From: IDS-8 sp964424805 | Lineage (GTDB): Bacteria; Pseudomonadota; Gammaproteobacteria; Steroidobacterales; Woeseiaceae | Length of the DNA stretch: 64,000 nucleotides | NCBI GenBank assembly: GCA_964424805.1 | Contig: CAYRKH010000011.1 | Span: 6,529 to 70,528 of the forward strand | Reading direction: 5' to 3' | Shown here: positions 53,183 to 61,403 of the stretch, piece by piece | Numbering within the stretch: the first letter of the stretch is position 1 | Layout: the number at the start of each line of letters is the position of its first letter | Notes under the pieces: model-generated | The model's input: the letters and a program-made list of their open reading frames with translations, nothing else | What the model was told of the DNA's origin: nothing | Databases searched by the model: none | Made by a program: the position numbers and the translations under genes

Positions 53183-54556
53183 ATGCATACCGGCCTGCGA
53201 AAGGGCATCCTTGGGATGCTGCTTCTATTCACAGTCAATACAGCCGCCGCGCAGGACAGCGACATGCAAGCGCTGCGTGCGGAGATCGAGGAGCTGCGCC
53301 GCGAGTACGACGCCCGTATCGCGGAGCTCGAGCAACGGCTCGCGGTGGCCGAGCAGAACGCGCAACAGGCGAACAGTCGCGTAGGCCAGCTCGAGCAGCC
53401 GCCGGCCCTGGCCGCACCGGCGCCCGCGTACCGTGCGTCAACGTTCGGTCCGGGTGATTCCACGTTCAATCCCGCCATCGGCGTCATCTTCCAGGGCCAG
53501 GCCTGGGCCTACGACAACGATCCGGAAGCGTACGCGGTTCCAGGCTTCCCGCTCGGCGGCGAAACCGGGCTCGCGCCGGAAGGGCTGTCTCTCGGCGAAA
53601 CCGAGATCAGCATGAGCGCCAACGTCGACGACAAGTTCACCGCGTGGCTGACCTCCGCCATCCACCTGGACGAGGGTGAAGCGCACTTCGAGATCGAGGA
53701 AGCCTGGCTGGAGACCCTCGCGCTACCCGCCGGTATGTCGGCGCGCTTCGGCCGCTTCTTCTCCGGCGTCGGCTACCAGAACAGCCGGCACGCGCATAGC
53801 TGGGACTTCGCCGACCAGCCGCTGCCTTACCAGGCGCTGCTCGGCAACCAGTACATCGACGACGGCGTGCAGGTTCGCTGGATTGCGCCCACCGAGCTCT
53901 ACGTGGAGCTCGGCGCGGAGATACTGCGCGGCGACCGCTATCCGGCCGGCGGCGCGGACAACTCCGGCTTCGGCGCTAAAAGCCTGTTCGTGAACGTCGG
54001 CGGCGATGTCGGCGCCAGTCACAGCTGGCTCGCCGGGCTGTCGTACCTCGATACCGGCAACGTCGATCGTCCTTCGGGATCCGGGGACGAGCCGCTGCTC
54101 TTCAGCGGCGATGCGGACGTTGCGATCGCGGAGTTCGTCTGGAAATGGGCGCCGAACGGCAACTGGAAGCTCCGCAACTTCGTGTTCCAGTCGGAGCTCG
54201 TGTGGCGGAACGAGGAGGGGCTTTATACGCTGCCGGGACGGTCGCCGCTGCCATACGACGGTGAGCAGCTTGGCTGGTACGCGCAGGCGGTGTACCAGTG
54301 GCAGCCGCAGTGGCGCGTTGGGGCGCGCATCGACGGCCTGTCGCTGGACGATCCGGGCCTGCTGTTCGCCGGCACGCCGCTCGCGGAGCCGGTGGACGAT
54401 CCCCGGCGCTACTCGGTCATGCTCGACTGGTCGAACAGCGAGTTCAGCCGCCTGCGCCTGCAGTACACGCGCGACGAAGCGGGGCTCTCCCACGACAACC
54501 AGTGGGGGCTGCAATACATCCTGAGCATCGGCGCGCACGGCGCGCATTCGTTCTGA
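53183..54556 (+). CDS. Outer-membrane beta-barrel protein of metal-uptake operon
   Basis: 457 residues. Signal peptide (GMLLLFTVNTAAA), then a predicted coiled coil of about 35 residues (LRAEIEELRREYDARIAELEQRL) and a barrel with aromatic-rich strands ending in terminal F (HSF). Ribosome-binding site AAGGAGG. Similar porin-like proteins accompany zinc transporters in gammaproteobacteria and may admit metal across the outer membrane. I cannot state strand number or substrate. The coiled coil suggests trimerisation or peptidoglycan contact. Confidence 0.75.
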   Translation: MHTGLRKGILGMLLLFTVNTAAAQDSDMQALRAEIEELRREYDARIAELEQRLAVAEQNAQQANSRVGQLEQPPALAAPAPAYRASTFGPGDSTFNPAIGVIFQGQAWAYDNDPEAYAVPGFPLGGETGLAPEGLSLGETEISMSANVDDKFTAWLTSAIHLDEGEAHFEIEEAWLETLALPAGMSARFGRFFSGVGYQNSRHAHSWDFADQPLPYQALLGNQYIDDGVQVRWIAPTELYVELGAEILRGDRYPAGGADNSGFGAKSLFVNVGGDVGASHSWLAGLSYLDTGNVDRPSGSGDEPLLFSGDADVAIAEFVWKWAPNGNWKLRNFVFQSELVWRNEEGLYTLPGRSPLPYDGEQLGWYAQAVYQWQPQWRVGARIDGLSLDDPGLLFAGTPLAEPVDDPRRYSVMLDWSNSEFSRLRLQYTRDEAGLSHDNQWGLQYILSIGAHGAHSF

Positions 54557-54567
54557 GGGGGCGCATC

Positions 54568-55464
54568 ATGAAACGTTACCTTGTGTTGTTCGCCCTTTGC
54601 GCCTTTCCGCTTGCCGCACAGGCACAGCTCGACGTGTTCGCCTGCGAGCCGGAATGGATGGCGCTGGCGCAAGAGATCGGCGGTGAGCTCGTCGAAGCCG
54701 AAAGCGCTACGACGGCACTGCAGGACCCGCACTACATCCAGGCGCGTCCAAGCCTGATCGCGGACGTCAGGCGCGCCGACCTCGTGATCTGCAGCGGTGC
54801 GCAGCTCGAGATCGGCTGGCTGCCGATGCTGCTCAGGAAGGCGAACAATCGCCGCGTGACGCCGGGAAACCCGGGGTACTTCGAGGCAAGCCTGTACGTG
54901 CAGCGGCTGGGTGCCACGTCCTCGGTGGATCGCTCGCAGGGCGACATCCATCCGCAGGGCAATCCGCACGTGCAGACGAACCCGCATAACCTGGTGCTCA
55001 TCGGGCGCGCATTGGCCGAGCGTATGGCAGAGCTCGATCCGAAGAATGCCGACACCTACCGCAGCGGCTTCGACGATTTCAGGACGCGTCTCAACGCGGC
55101 TATCGCGGAATGGGAACAGCGCGCCGCGCCGCTCGCCGGCAAACGGATAATCACGCATCATAAATCATGGGTCTACCTCGAGGACTGGCTCGGCCTCGAG
55201 GAGGTCGCGAATCTCGAACCGGTAGCGGGGCTCCCGCCGACCGCCGGCCACCTCGCGATGCTCGTTTCACGCTTCGGCGACGGCGGGGCGGACCTGATCA
55301 TCCGTTCGCCCTACCAGGATGACCGGGCGTCGAAATGGCTGATGCAGCGTATCGGCGTTCCCGCGATCGTGCTGCCGCTCACCGTCGGCGGTACCGAGGA
55401 GGCGACGGATCTCTTCGCGCTGTACGAAGACACCATCGATCGCCTGCTCGAGGCTATGCCATGA
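54568..55464 (+). CDS. znuA: Metal (zinc-type) ABC transporter substrate-binding protein
   Basis: 298 residues, cluster A-I solute-binding fold. Signal peptide RYLVLFALCAFPLAAQAQ; metal ligands are expected in DPHYIQARPS, the His-rich DIHPQGNPHVQTNPHN, ITHHKSWVYLEDWL and SPYQDDRAS. Lacks the long acidic/His loop of classical ZnuA. It hands metal to the permease encoded next (ATGA overlap at 55461). Zinc is the likeliest ion; manganese or nickel cannot be excluded. Confidence 0.88.
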   Translation: MKRYLVLFALCAFPLAAQAQLDVFACEPEWMALAQEIGGELVEAESATTALQDPHYIQARPSLIADVRRADLVICSGAQLEIGWLPMLLRKANNRRVTPGNPGYFEASLYVQRLGATSSVDRSQGDIHPQGNPHVQTNPHNLVLIGRALAERMAELDPKNADTYRSGFDDFRTRLNAAIAEWEQRAAPLAGKRIITHHKSWVYLEDWLGLEEVANLEPVAGLPPTAGHLAMLVSRFGDGGADLIIRSPYQDDRASKWLMQRIGVPAIVLPLTVGGTEEATDLFALYEDTIDRLLEAMP

Positions 55465-56231
55465 ACTGGGAGCTGCTCGACTGGACGATCGTGGGGCCCG
55501 CGCTGGCGGCGGGATTGCTGGTGCTGTCCACGCACGTGCCGCTGGGCCAGGAAGTGCTGAAGCGCGGCATCATCTTCATCGACCTCGCGATCGCGCAGAT
55601 CGCGGGCCTCGGCGTCATTGCGGCCCACGGGCTCGACTGGGACCAGGACGGGTTCGAGGTGCAGATCGCCGCCGTCAGCGCCGCGCTCCTCGCCTCCGCC
55701 GTGTTGAACTGGACCGAGAAGCGCTGGCCTGCCACCCAGGAGGCGCTGATCGGCATTTTCTTCATTCTCGCGGCAACCGGCGGCATCCTGCTCCTTGCCA
55801 ATAATCCGCACGGCAGCGAGCACCTGAAGGAACTGCTGGTCGGCCAGATACTGTGGTCGACCTGGCATTCGCTCCTGCCGGTCGCGGTGCTGTACGCGAT
55901 CCTGGTGCCGGTGTGGTTCCTGTGGCGCGACAGGATCGGCCGCCTGGGGTTCTACATCACGTTCGCGATCGCCGTGACCGCGTCGGTGCAGATCGTCGGC
56001 ATCTACCTGGTCTTCGCGAGCCTGATCATCCCCGCGCTGGCCACCTACGGCTGGCAGCGCGGCAACCGCCTCGCCGTCAGCTACGCGGTCGGTGCCGCCG
56101 CCTACCTCACCGGCATCGTACTCTCGGCGCTGCTGAACCTGCCGACCGGCGCCGTCGTCGTGTGGACACTGGCGGCCTTCTCCCTCGTCGTCGGCTTTGC
56201 CCTGCGGAGCCGGACCCGGGCAACCGCCTGA
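55461..56231 (+). CDS. znuB: Metal ABC transporter permease
   Basis: 256 residues with about eight membrane helices of the ABC-3 family (LLVLSTHVPLGQEVLKRGIIFIDLAIAQIAGLG, VYLVFASLIIPALAT-like segment near the C-terminus). It pairs with the binding protein. The usual ATPase gene (znuC) is not in this operon nor elsewhere in the window, and the next gene is a DNA glycosylase. Confidence 0.88.
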   Translation: MNWELLDWTIVGPALAAGLLVLSTHVPLGQEVLKRGIIFIDLAIAQIAGLGVIAAHGLDWDQDGFEVQIAAVSAALLASAVLNWTEKRWPATQEALIGIFFILAATGGILLLANNPHGSEHLKELLVGQILWSTWHSLLPVAVLYAILVPVWFLWRDRIGRLGFYITFAIAVTASVQIVGIYLVFASLIIPALATYGWQRGNRLAVSYAVGAAAYLTGIVLSALLNLPTGAVVVWTLAAFSLVVGFALRSRTRATA

Positions 56232-56238
56232 AGTTGTG

Positions 56239-56835
56239 ATGATCCGCTCCCTTCCTCCTTCCTTCTACGAGCGCGACGACGTGGTGCTGGTGAGCCGGGA
56301 GTTGCTGGGCAAGGTGCTGTGTACCCGGGTGAACGGCGCGGCGACCAAGGCGGTCATTACCGAGACGGAGGCGTACGCCGGCGTCGGTGACCGGGCGAGC
56401 CATGCGTACGGTGGGCGCCGCACGCGCAGGACCGAGCCGATGTATGCCGCGGGCGGGATCGCCTACGTCTACCTCTGCTACGGCATTCATCACCTCTTCA
56501 ACGTCGTTTCCGGGGGTATTGGCACGCCGCACGCGATCCTGGTTCGCGCGGGCCGACCCCTCGAGGGCGAGGCGTTGATGAAGAAGCGCCGCGGGAAGTC
56601 CGCGAATGGCAAGGCGCTCATGGCCGGCCCCGGCACCGTGTCCCGGGCACTGGGCATCACGACGAAACTGACCGGCGCCTCGCTGCAGGGCGAACGGATC
56701 TGGATCGAGGACCACGGGATCGAAGTGGACTCCGGAAGGATCCGGGTCGGTCCGCGGGTGGGCATCGATTACGCGGCCGAAGACGCGGCGCGGCCCTACC
56801 GCTTCATACTGGAGGAGGTATCGCGAGATGGGTGA
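56239..56835 (+). CDS. 3-methyladenine DNA glycosylase (AAG/MPG family)
   Basis: 198 residues. Family hallmarks: LLGKVLCTRVNG, ITETEAYAGVGDRASHAYGGRRTRR with catalytic Glu, MYAAGGIAYVYLCYGIHHLFNVV, and the C-terminal R-VGPRVGIDYA-YRF. It excises alkylated and deaminated purines. It starts 8 bases after znuB, probably co-transcribed. The start could be the adjacent GTG 56236 rather than ATG. Confidence 0.93.
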   Translation: MIRSLPPSFYERDDVVLVSRELLGKVLCTRVNGAATKAVITETEAYAGVGDRASHAYGGRRTRRTEPMYAAGGIAYVYLCYGIHHLFNVVSGGIGTPHAILVRAGRPLEGEALMKKRRGKSANGKALMAGPGTVSRALGITTKLTGASLQGERIWIEDHGIEVDSGRIRVGPRVGIDYAAEDAARPYRFILEEVSRDG

Positions 56836-58027
56836 GAGAACCGGCTTCGCCACGACGCTGCTCCTAGCCGCTTTGCTGCCACTGGCGGGTTGCACTTCCG
56901 GCTCGGCCGACAGCGACGGCTCGCTGCACGATCGCCTGCTGACGCTCGACACGCATCTCGACACTCCGCTGCACTTCCCGCGCGAAGGCTGGAGCTTCGG
57001 CGAGCGTCACACGCTGGCAGACGATCTCGCGCAGCTCGACATCCCGCGCATGGCCAGCGGCGCCCTCGACGGCGGCTTCTTCGTCATCTACACGGCGCAG
57101 GGTCCGCTTACCGAGCGGGGCTATGAGGAAGCGCTGGCGTTTGCCCGCACGCGCTCCGATGTCATCGACGCCACCATAGCCGGGTTCCCGCAGCAAATAG
57201 AGCCGGCCCTGACCGCGGCCGATGCCGAGCGCCTCGCTGAGGCAGGCAAGCTGGTTGCGTTCAAGAGCATCGAGAACAGCTACCCGCTGGGCGAGTCGGT
57301 CGCGCTGCTGCAGGAGTTCTACGACCGCGGCGTGCGCATGGCCGGCCCGGTGCACAGCAGCAACAACCAGTTCGCCGATTCGGCGACCGACGAGCCCCGC
57401 TGGCACGGCCTGAGCGACCTCGGGCGGCAGTGGGTCGCGGAGATGAACCGGCTCGGCATGGTGATCGATGCGAGTCACGCGTCCGACGACGCTTTCGACC
57501 AGCTGCTGGAACTCTCCGAAACCCCGATCATCCTGTCGCATTCGGGCTCGCGCGCCGCCTTCAACCACCCGCGCAGCCTCGACGACGAACGCCTGCGCGC
57601 ACTCGCCGATACCGGCGGCGCCAACTGCGTCACCAGCGTTTTTCTCTCCGACATGAACCTCAGCGATGAACGGGCGGAGCTGTTCGCCCGCTTCGAGCGC
57701 ATCGGGGAACTGTCGCCCGCCGAGCAGCAAGCGCTCACGCGCCAGTGCCGTACGCTCGACGAACGCGAGCAGATGTGGGACGCGAACTTCGAGCACTACA
57801 TGGAGATGCTGCTGCACGTGATCGACGTCGCCGGCGTCGACCACGTCTGCTTCGGCGCCGACTGGGACGGCGGCGGCGGCATCGCGGGCCTCGAGGACAT
57901 CACCGACCTGCCGAAAATCACCGAGCGCCTGCAAGCTGCCGGCTATACCGAAGCCGACCTTGCGAAGATGTGGAGCGGCAACGTCCTCCGGCTGCTCCGC
58001 ACGGCGGAGGAACACGCTTCGGAATAG
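56828..58027 (+). CDS. Membrane dipeptidase (peptidase M19), lipoprotein
   Basis: 399 residues. A lipobox PLAGC at about residue 22 predicts a lipid-anchored periplasmic protein. The zinc site is formed by DTHLDTPLHF at the N-terminus, IENSYPLG, and the late ASHASDDAF, LSHSGSRAAF and DHVCFGADWDGG. Renal-dipeptidase homologues cleave dipeptides, often with D-residues. It overlaps the glycosylase gene by 8 bases. Fits the amino-acid and peptide theme with the dipeptide epimerase but lies far from it. Confidence 0.92.
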   Translation: MGERTGFATTLLLAALLPLAGCTSGSADSDGSLHDRLLTLDTHLDTPLHFPREGWSFGERHTLADDLAQLDIPRMASGALDGGFFVIYTAQGPLTERGYEEALAFARTRSDVIDATIAGFPQQIEPALTAADAERLAEAGKLVAFKSIENSYPLGESVALLQEFYDRGVRMAGPVHSSNNQFADSATDEPRWHGLSDLGRQWVAEMNRLGMVIDASHASDDAFDQLLELSETPIILSHSGSRAAFNHPRSLDDERLRALADTGGANCVTSVFLSDMNLSDERAELFARFERIGELSPAEQQALTRQCRTLDEREQMWDANFEHYMEMLLHVIDVAGVDHVCFGADWDGGGGIAGLEDITDLPKITERLQAAGYTEADLAKMWSGNVLRLLRTAEEHASE

Positions 58028-58116
58028 CAATTAGGCGGCTCTGCGCCCGGTGTCGATTCTGCCCCAGGTCGTTCGACTATTGACCAAAGTCCCGAACGCC
58101 CAAGGAGCAGCGACCA

Positions 58117-58221
58117 ATGACCACCGAAGCCACCCCGCAGGAACTGGAAGCCGGTGTGATTGCCCTCGGTGCGGTCTATTTCGGCCTGATCCTCACCGCA
58201 ATCGCGTGGCTGGCCGGGTAA
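58117..58221 (+). CDS. 34-residue small membrane protein
   Basis: Translates as MTTEATPQELEAGVIALG followed by a single hydrophobic helix (AVYFGLILTAIAWLAG). AAGGAG sits 8 bases upstream of the ATG, an ideal ribosome-binding site, and an in-frame stop ends it. It is the last gene before the tRNA and island. Small size and no known family keep confidence moderate. Confidence 0.6.
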   Translation: MTTEATPQELEAGVIALGAVYFGLILTAIAWLAG

Positions 58222-58273
58222 CCGTGCAAATGGAGCGCCACCGTGCTTAGCGAGTACAATGCGCCCCCACAGT

Positions 58274-58312
58274 GCGCCCGTAGCTCAGTTGGATAGAGTA
58301 CCTGGCTTCGAA
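58274..58312 (+). pseudogene. 5' half of a tRNA-Arg(UCG) gene (truncated)
   Basis: The first 39 bases of a tRNA-Arg up to the anticodon loop CTTCGAA. Nearly the same as the intact tRNA starting at 58407 (acceptor and D-arm identical; differences in the anticodon stem). After it the sequence turns AT-rich and cannot complete the tRNA. Its stem CCTGG would need CCAGG, so it looks like the original chromosomal gene cut in the anticodon arm by island integration. Confidence 0.75.
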
Positions 58313-58406
58313 TAATATGGTCTGTAGCTGAATTGCTTGTAAGATTAATTAGTTACAGACAAGCTGCGTCCAAGAAAATCAGAGTTGTCCAAAATAATCG
58401 GGAAAA
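58313..58406. other. AT-rich spacer with inverted repeat between tRNA copies
   Basis: 94 bases, much more AT-rich than the chromosome. GTCTGTAGCT (58320-58329) and AGTTACAGAC (58351-58360) are inverted copies with one mismatch, suitable for integrase or excisionase binding. It may be an att flank. Confidence 0.5.
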
Positions 58407-58480
58407 GCGCCCGTAGCTCAGTTGGATAGAGTAACCGGCTTCGAACCGGTTGGTCGGGAGTTCGAGTCTCTCCGGGCGCG
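58407..58480 (+). tRNA. tRNA-Arg, anticodon UCG
   Basis: 74 bases folding into a cloverleaf: acceptor GCGCCCG/CGGGCGC, D-arm GCTC/GAGT, anticodon stem ACCGG/CCGGT around CTTCGAA (anticodon TCG), T-arm GGGAG/CTCTC with TTCGAGT. The CCA end is not fully encoded (ends G-CC). It probably replaces the chromosomal copy split at 58312. Confidence 0.92.
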
Positions 58481-58687
58481 CCCTGTACGCAGTAAGTCAG
58501 TAACTACCGTAAAGATGAGTTCGTCACTCGCCTGTTGCCGGTCACGTGGTAACAGTGAGATGGTTCAGCCGAGAAGAGACGAGGGTGCCATCCTTGCATG
58601 GGCGTTTTTTTGACGTGTTTCATGGAGGCATTCTCTTTTCACTCATACCATGCAGTAAATCCATAGTTGCTGCGGGGATCGGACTGA

Positions 58688-59689
58688 ATGGCATTGCACG
58701 ATAATGTAGCAAGGTTGCGCGAGCGGCGGATGAAGGGAGGTGGCGCGGCCGTTCCGAACGCGCAGCAAGGCGTCACGAAGGGAAAGATCAAGCAGGTTCT
58801 CACGCGCCTCGCCCTCGGCAATAACGCGGATCTTGTTGATGGCGTCTTTGCCCTTCTCGACGACCAGACAGATAGCTGGTTCTCGAAGGCTCCCGCGGGA
58901 ACGAAGTTCTGTCATGGTGCGAGCACCGCGCACCTCGCCTGCCATATTGGCATCCTCCAACGTGGAAACGGAAAGCTGGACCGCGAGGGCCGTGACTACT
59001 GGATCAAGCCGCTCCGTGAGCTGGGCGGCATCGAACCCGTCCTGCTCCACGACGGCGAGTTCATACACGGCCATGTCGTGGCGAAGTCGCCGAACTCTTC
59101 TTACCGGCTTGCCGAGGATTTCAAGGCGATCCTCCAAGCCCCGGACGATCGATGGCCCGGAATGCTCGCCGATTGGTCTCAACAGGATGCGGCGAGGAAG
59201 CGCCGGGAGTTTCAAGCCGCAATGGCGGAGGCTTCCCGTCAGTTGGTCGATACCGGCCACAGCGCGCTGATTCAGGCCAGCGTCGCTCATTACGCTGCCC
59301 GCTTCCTGCCTGGCTATGAAGTCATCTATGTCGATGACGGCGACGGCGACCGGATTACGGACGAGGATCGGGCAGCGCTGGCTCGGGCGAATATTGACTT
59401 GCGCCTCGGGGATGCGATGCCGGACGTGCTCCTGTGGAATCCGCAAACGGATCGGTTATGGGTGATTGAAGCCGTGACCAGCGACGGCGAGGTGGACCTG
59501 CACAAAGTCAATCAGCTCACCGCACTGGCAGAGCGATCTAGAAAGGCGGGCGTTGATTTCACAACAAGCTACCGCACATGGAAGGAAGCGGCCGCCCGGC
59601 AGGGTGCCCAAGGCAACGCCGCGGTGGGAACCTACATCTGGATTCAAGCTGACCCCGCGAAGCATTTTCGGGTTGAATCCTTCGAGTAG
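58688..59689 (+). CDS. BsuBI/PstI-type restriction endonuclease
   Basis: 333 residues. The N-terminal helical domain (QQGVTKGKIKQVLTRLALGNNADLVDGVFALLDDQ) and C-terminal nuclease core with PDVLLWN and LWVIEAVTSDGEVDLHKVNQL match the BsuBI/PstI family, which cuts CTGCAG. Specificity here is inferred from family only. Its 3' end overlaps the methyltransferase gene on the other strand by 46 bases. Codon use is less GC-biased than in the chromosomal part, in keeping with transfer. Confidence 0.85.
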   Translation: MALHDNVARLRERRMKGGGAAVPNAQQGVTKGKIKQVLTRLALGNNADLVDGVFALLDDQTDSWFSKAPAGTKFCHGASTAHLACHIGILQRGNGKLDREGRDYWIKPLRELGGIEPVLLHDGEFIHGHVVAKSPNSSYRLAEDFKAILQAPDDRWPGMLADWSQQDAARKRREFQAAMAEASRQLVDTGHSALIQASVAHYAARFLPGYEVIYVDDGDGDRITDEDRAALARANIDLRLGDAMPDVLLWNPQTDRLWVIEAVTSDGEVDLHKVNQLTALAERSRKAGVDFTTSYRTWKEAAARQGAQGNAAVGTYIWIQADPAKHFRVESFE

Positions 59690-61230
59690 CTGTAGAGAAC
59701 GGCCTCGACAGTCTCATCAATCAGCTCTTGATCCAGAAGGGCCTCGCCGAAGTGGCGGGCCATATGCTCAAGTTGCTGAACGGTCGGATAGTGGAGGTTG
59801 CGGAGGTCCGTTGCGTTGACCTGCGTGTGGCCGCTGAATTGACGGAAATACTGATCAACAGCCGTCGAGTTCAGGAATACCGCAAGTCCGCGGGCGAGTT
59901 CGCCCGGAAGCCCTCCACCGTTCAGGTGGAAGTAGTTTAGGTGGTTCTCGAATCCGACCAACTCCGAGTCGATCCGCGCGGGGTCATAAACTACGGTGAC
60001 CAATCGGCGCTTCTCCTCCTTCGAGGAGAAGCGCTTGGTCAACACGTATGTACCGCGTGGGACCATGAGCGCCGCTGTTTCGTCGTTCGACACAAGCGCG
60101 TTGGGCTTCTTGCCGCCGAGCTTAGGCCACGACACATAACCCCCGTTGAAGTGACACGGATAGATGAGCGGGACGCTGCCCGGTTCTGGGTCCTTACGCA
60201 AGAAATCACGAGCCCGGAAGTCCACCACGCGCCCAGTCGAGACGGTCACTCCAAGGTCGCGTAGCGTGCATGGGAGCGCGCGAACCCGATGGGCAAGATC
60301 GCCGTCTTGCTCAGATACTGCCAAGCGGATGAACAAATGCGGATCGTTGGGGAGGACCACTTCGGCAAATGGAACATCTCGCGCTGTCGCGTCGAGATCA
60401 TGAGGGCCGTGGCTTAGCGAAATGCGGACTTTTTCCGGCTGTGGCTCAGACTTGATTAGCTGATACACGATGTTTTCTTGTAGAACTTCATCATCCTTGA
60501 AGGCATGCTTTCGCGACTCATACACGTGGATCTTCCGGAGTGCGGAATATTCGAGGATGAAGCGCCGGAAAGGCTGGAAGTAGGACCCATTGCAGAAGCT
60601 GCGCGGAGTGATCGCTACGAGCTGGCCGCCGGGCTTGAGCTGATCCAGCGCCACTGTCACGAAAGCCGTGTACAAGTTCGTGGTCTCGATGCCCATGCTG
60701 CTTAGGGCCTTCCGGGTTTTCGAGCTGGTGTTAATCTTCGCGTAGGGCGGGTTAAGGATCGCGCAATCATATTGTTCTGACGCGGAGTGCTCAGACAGTA
60801 GCGGCTCGGCGGCGTGCAGGATGTAGTCCTCGGCGACGATCCGGGAAGCGAACACAATCCCGGCCTCCTTGCATTCATCCGCGCAGGCGGCCAGCGTATT
60901 TGCCAGGTGGTGTACAAGCGCCGGGTCTACCTCGAACGTGGTCACATCGATCGATCGGGGGTGGTCCTTCCGGTTGATGGCTTCGCGGACGAAAGCCGCA
61001 GTCAGTGACCCCACACCCGCGCCTGCGTCTAACAGCCGGATGTCCTCGGGTAATCGGTCGAACAATCCGGCCATGAACATAGCGATCGGAGCGGGCGTCA
61101 TAAACTGTCCCAACCTACTCCGCTGCTTTGGGTCGACGATTTGGGCTATCTCGCGGCGCTTCGCATCGGCCTGATGGAGGGCCGGAATGATCCTACACTC
61201 AACTTCCGACAATTGTGTCAATTGGCTCAC
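59644..61230 (-). CDS. Type II N6-adenine DNA methyltransferase
   Basis: 528 residues. Motif I LLDAGAGVGSLTAAF binds AdoMet, and NPPY (DCAILNPPYAKIN) is the catalytic motif of N6-adenine methylases. The C-terminal half is the target-recognition region. PstI- and Eco57I-like enzymes have this layout. It would protect the sites cut by the convergent endonuclease. GTG start at 61230 with AAAAGG just upstream; hairpins at 61248-61303 lie in its leader. Confidence 0.88.
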   Translation of the reverse strand: MSQLTQLSEVECRIIPALHQADAKRREIAQIVDPKQRSRLGQFMTPAPIAMFMAGLFDRLPEDIRLLDAGAGVGSLTAAFVREAINRKDHPRSIDVTTFEVDPALVHHLANTLAACADECKEAGIVFASRIVAEDYILHAAEPLLSEHSASEQYDCAILNPPYAKINTSSKTRKALSSMGIETTNLYTAFVTVALDQLKPGGQLVAITPRSFCNGSYFQPFRRFILEYSALRKIHVYESRKHAFKDDEVLQENIVYQLIKSEPQPEKVRISLSHGPHDLDATARDVPFAEVVLPNDPHLFIRLAVSEQDGDLAHRVRALPCTLRDLGVTVSTGRVVDFRARDFLRKDPEPGSVPLIYPCHFNGGYVSWPKLGGKKPNALVSNDETAALMVPRGTYVLTKRFSSKEEKRRLVTVVYDPARIDSELVGFENHLNYFHLNGGGLPGELARGLAVFLNSTAVDQYFRQFSGHTQVNATDLRNLHYPTVQQLEHMARHFGEALLDQELIDETVEAVLYSYSKDSTRKCFAGSA

Positions 61231-61247
61231 CTTTTCTCGTGGTCCGG

Positions 61248-61303
61248 GAGGCCTTTCTAAGGCCTCACCTTCTATCTATTATCCGTGCGCAATGTGTGCA
61301 CGG
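61248..61303 (-). promoter_or_regulatory. Hairpins in the leader of the methyltransferase gene
   Basis: GAGGCC and GGCCTC (61248-61266) can form a 7-base-loop hairpin. CCGTGC and GCACGG (61283-61303) flank a partly palindromic centre. Position 20-75 bases upstream of the GTG suggests control of the methylase; no C-protein gene is visible. Confidence 0.35.
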
Positions 61304-61403
61304 CTACCAAAAAAACTTCAAAAAAGACCTTGAAACTGATCTATCGCTGGCGAGCAGCCAAAGCAATCAAGGCCAAGTGATAATCGAAGCGAGGTCAGAA
61401 ACT

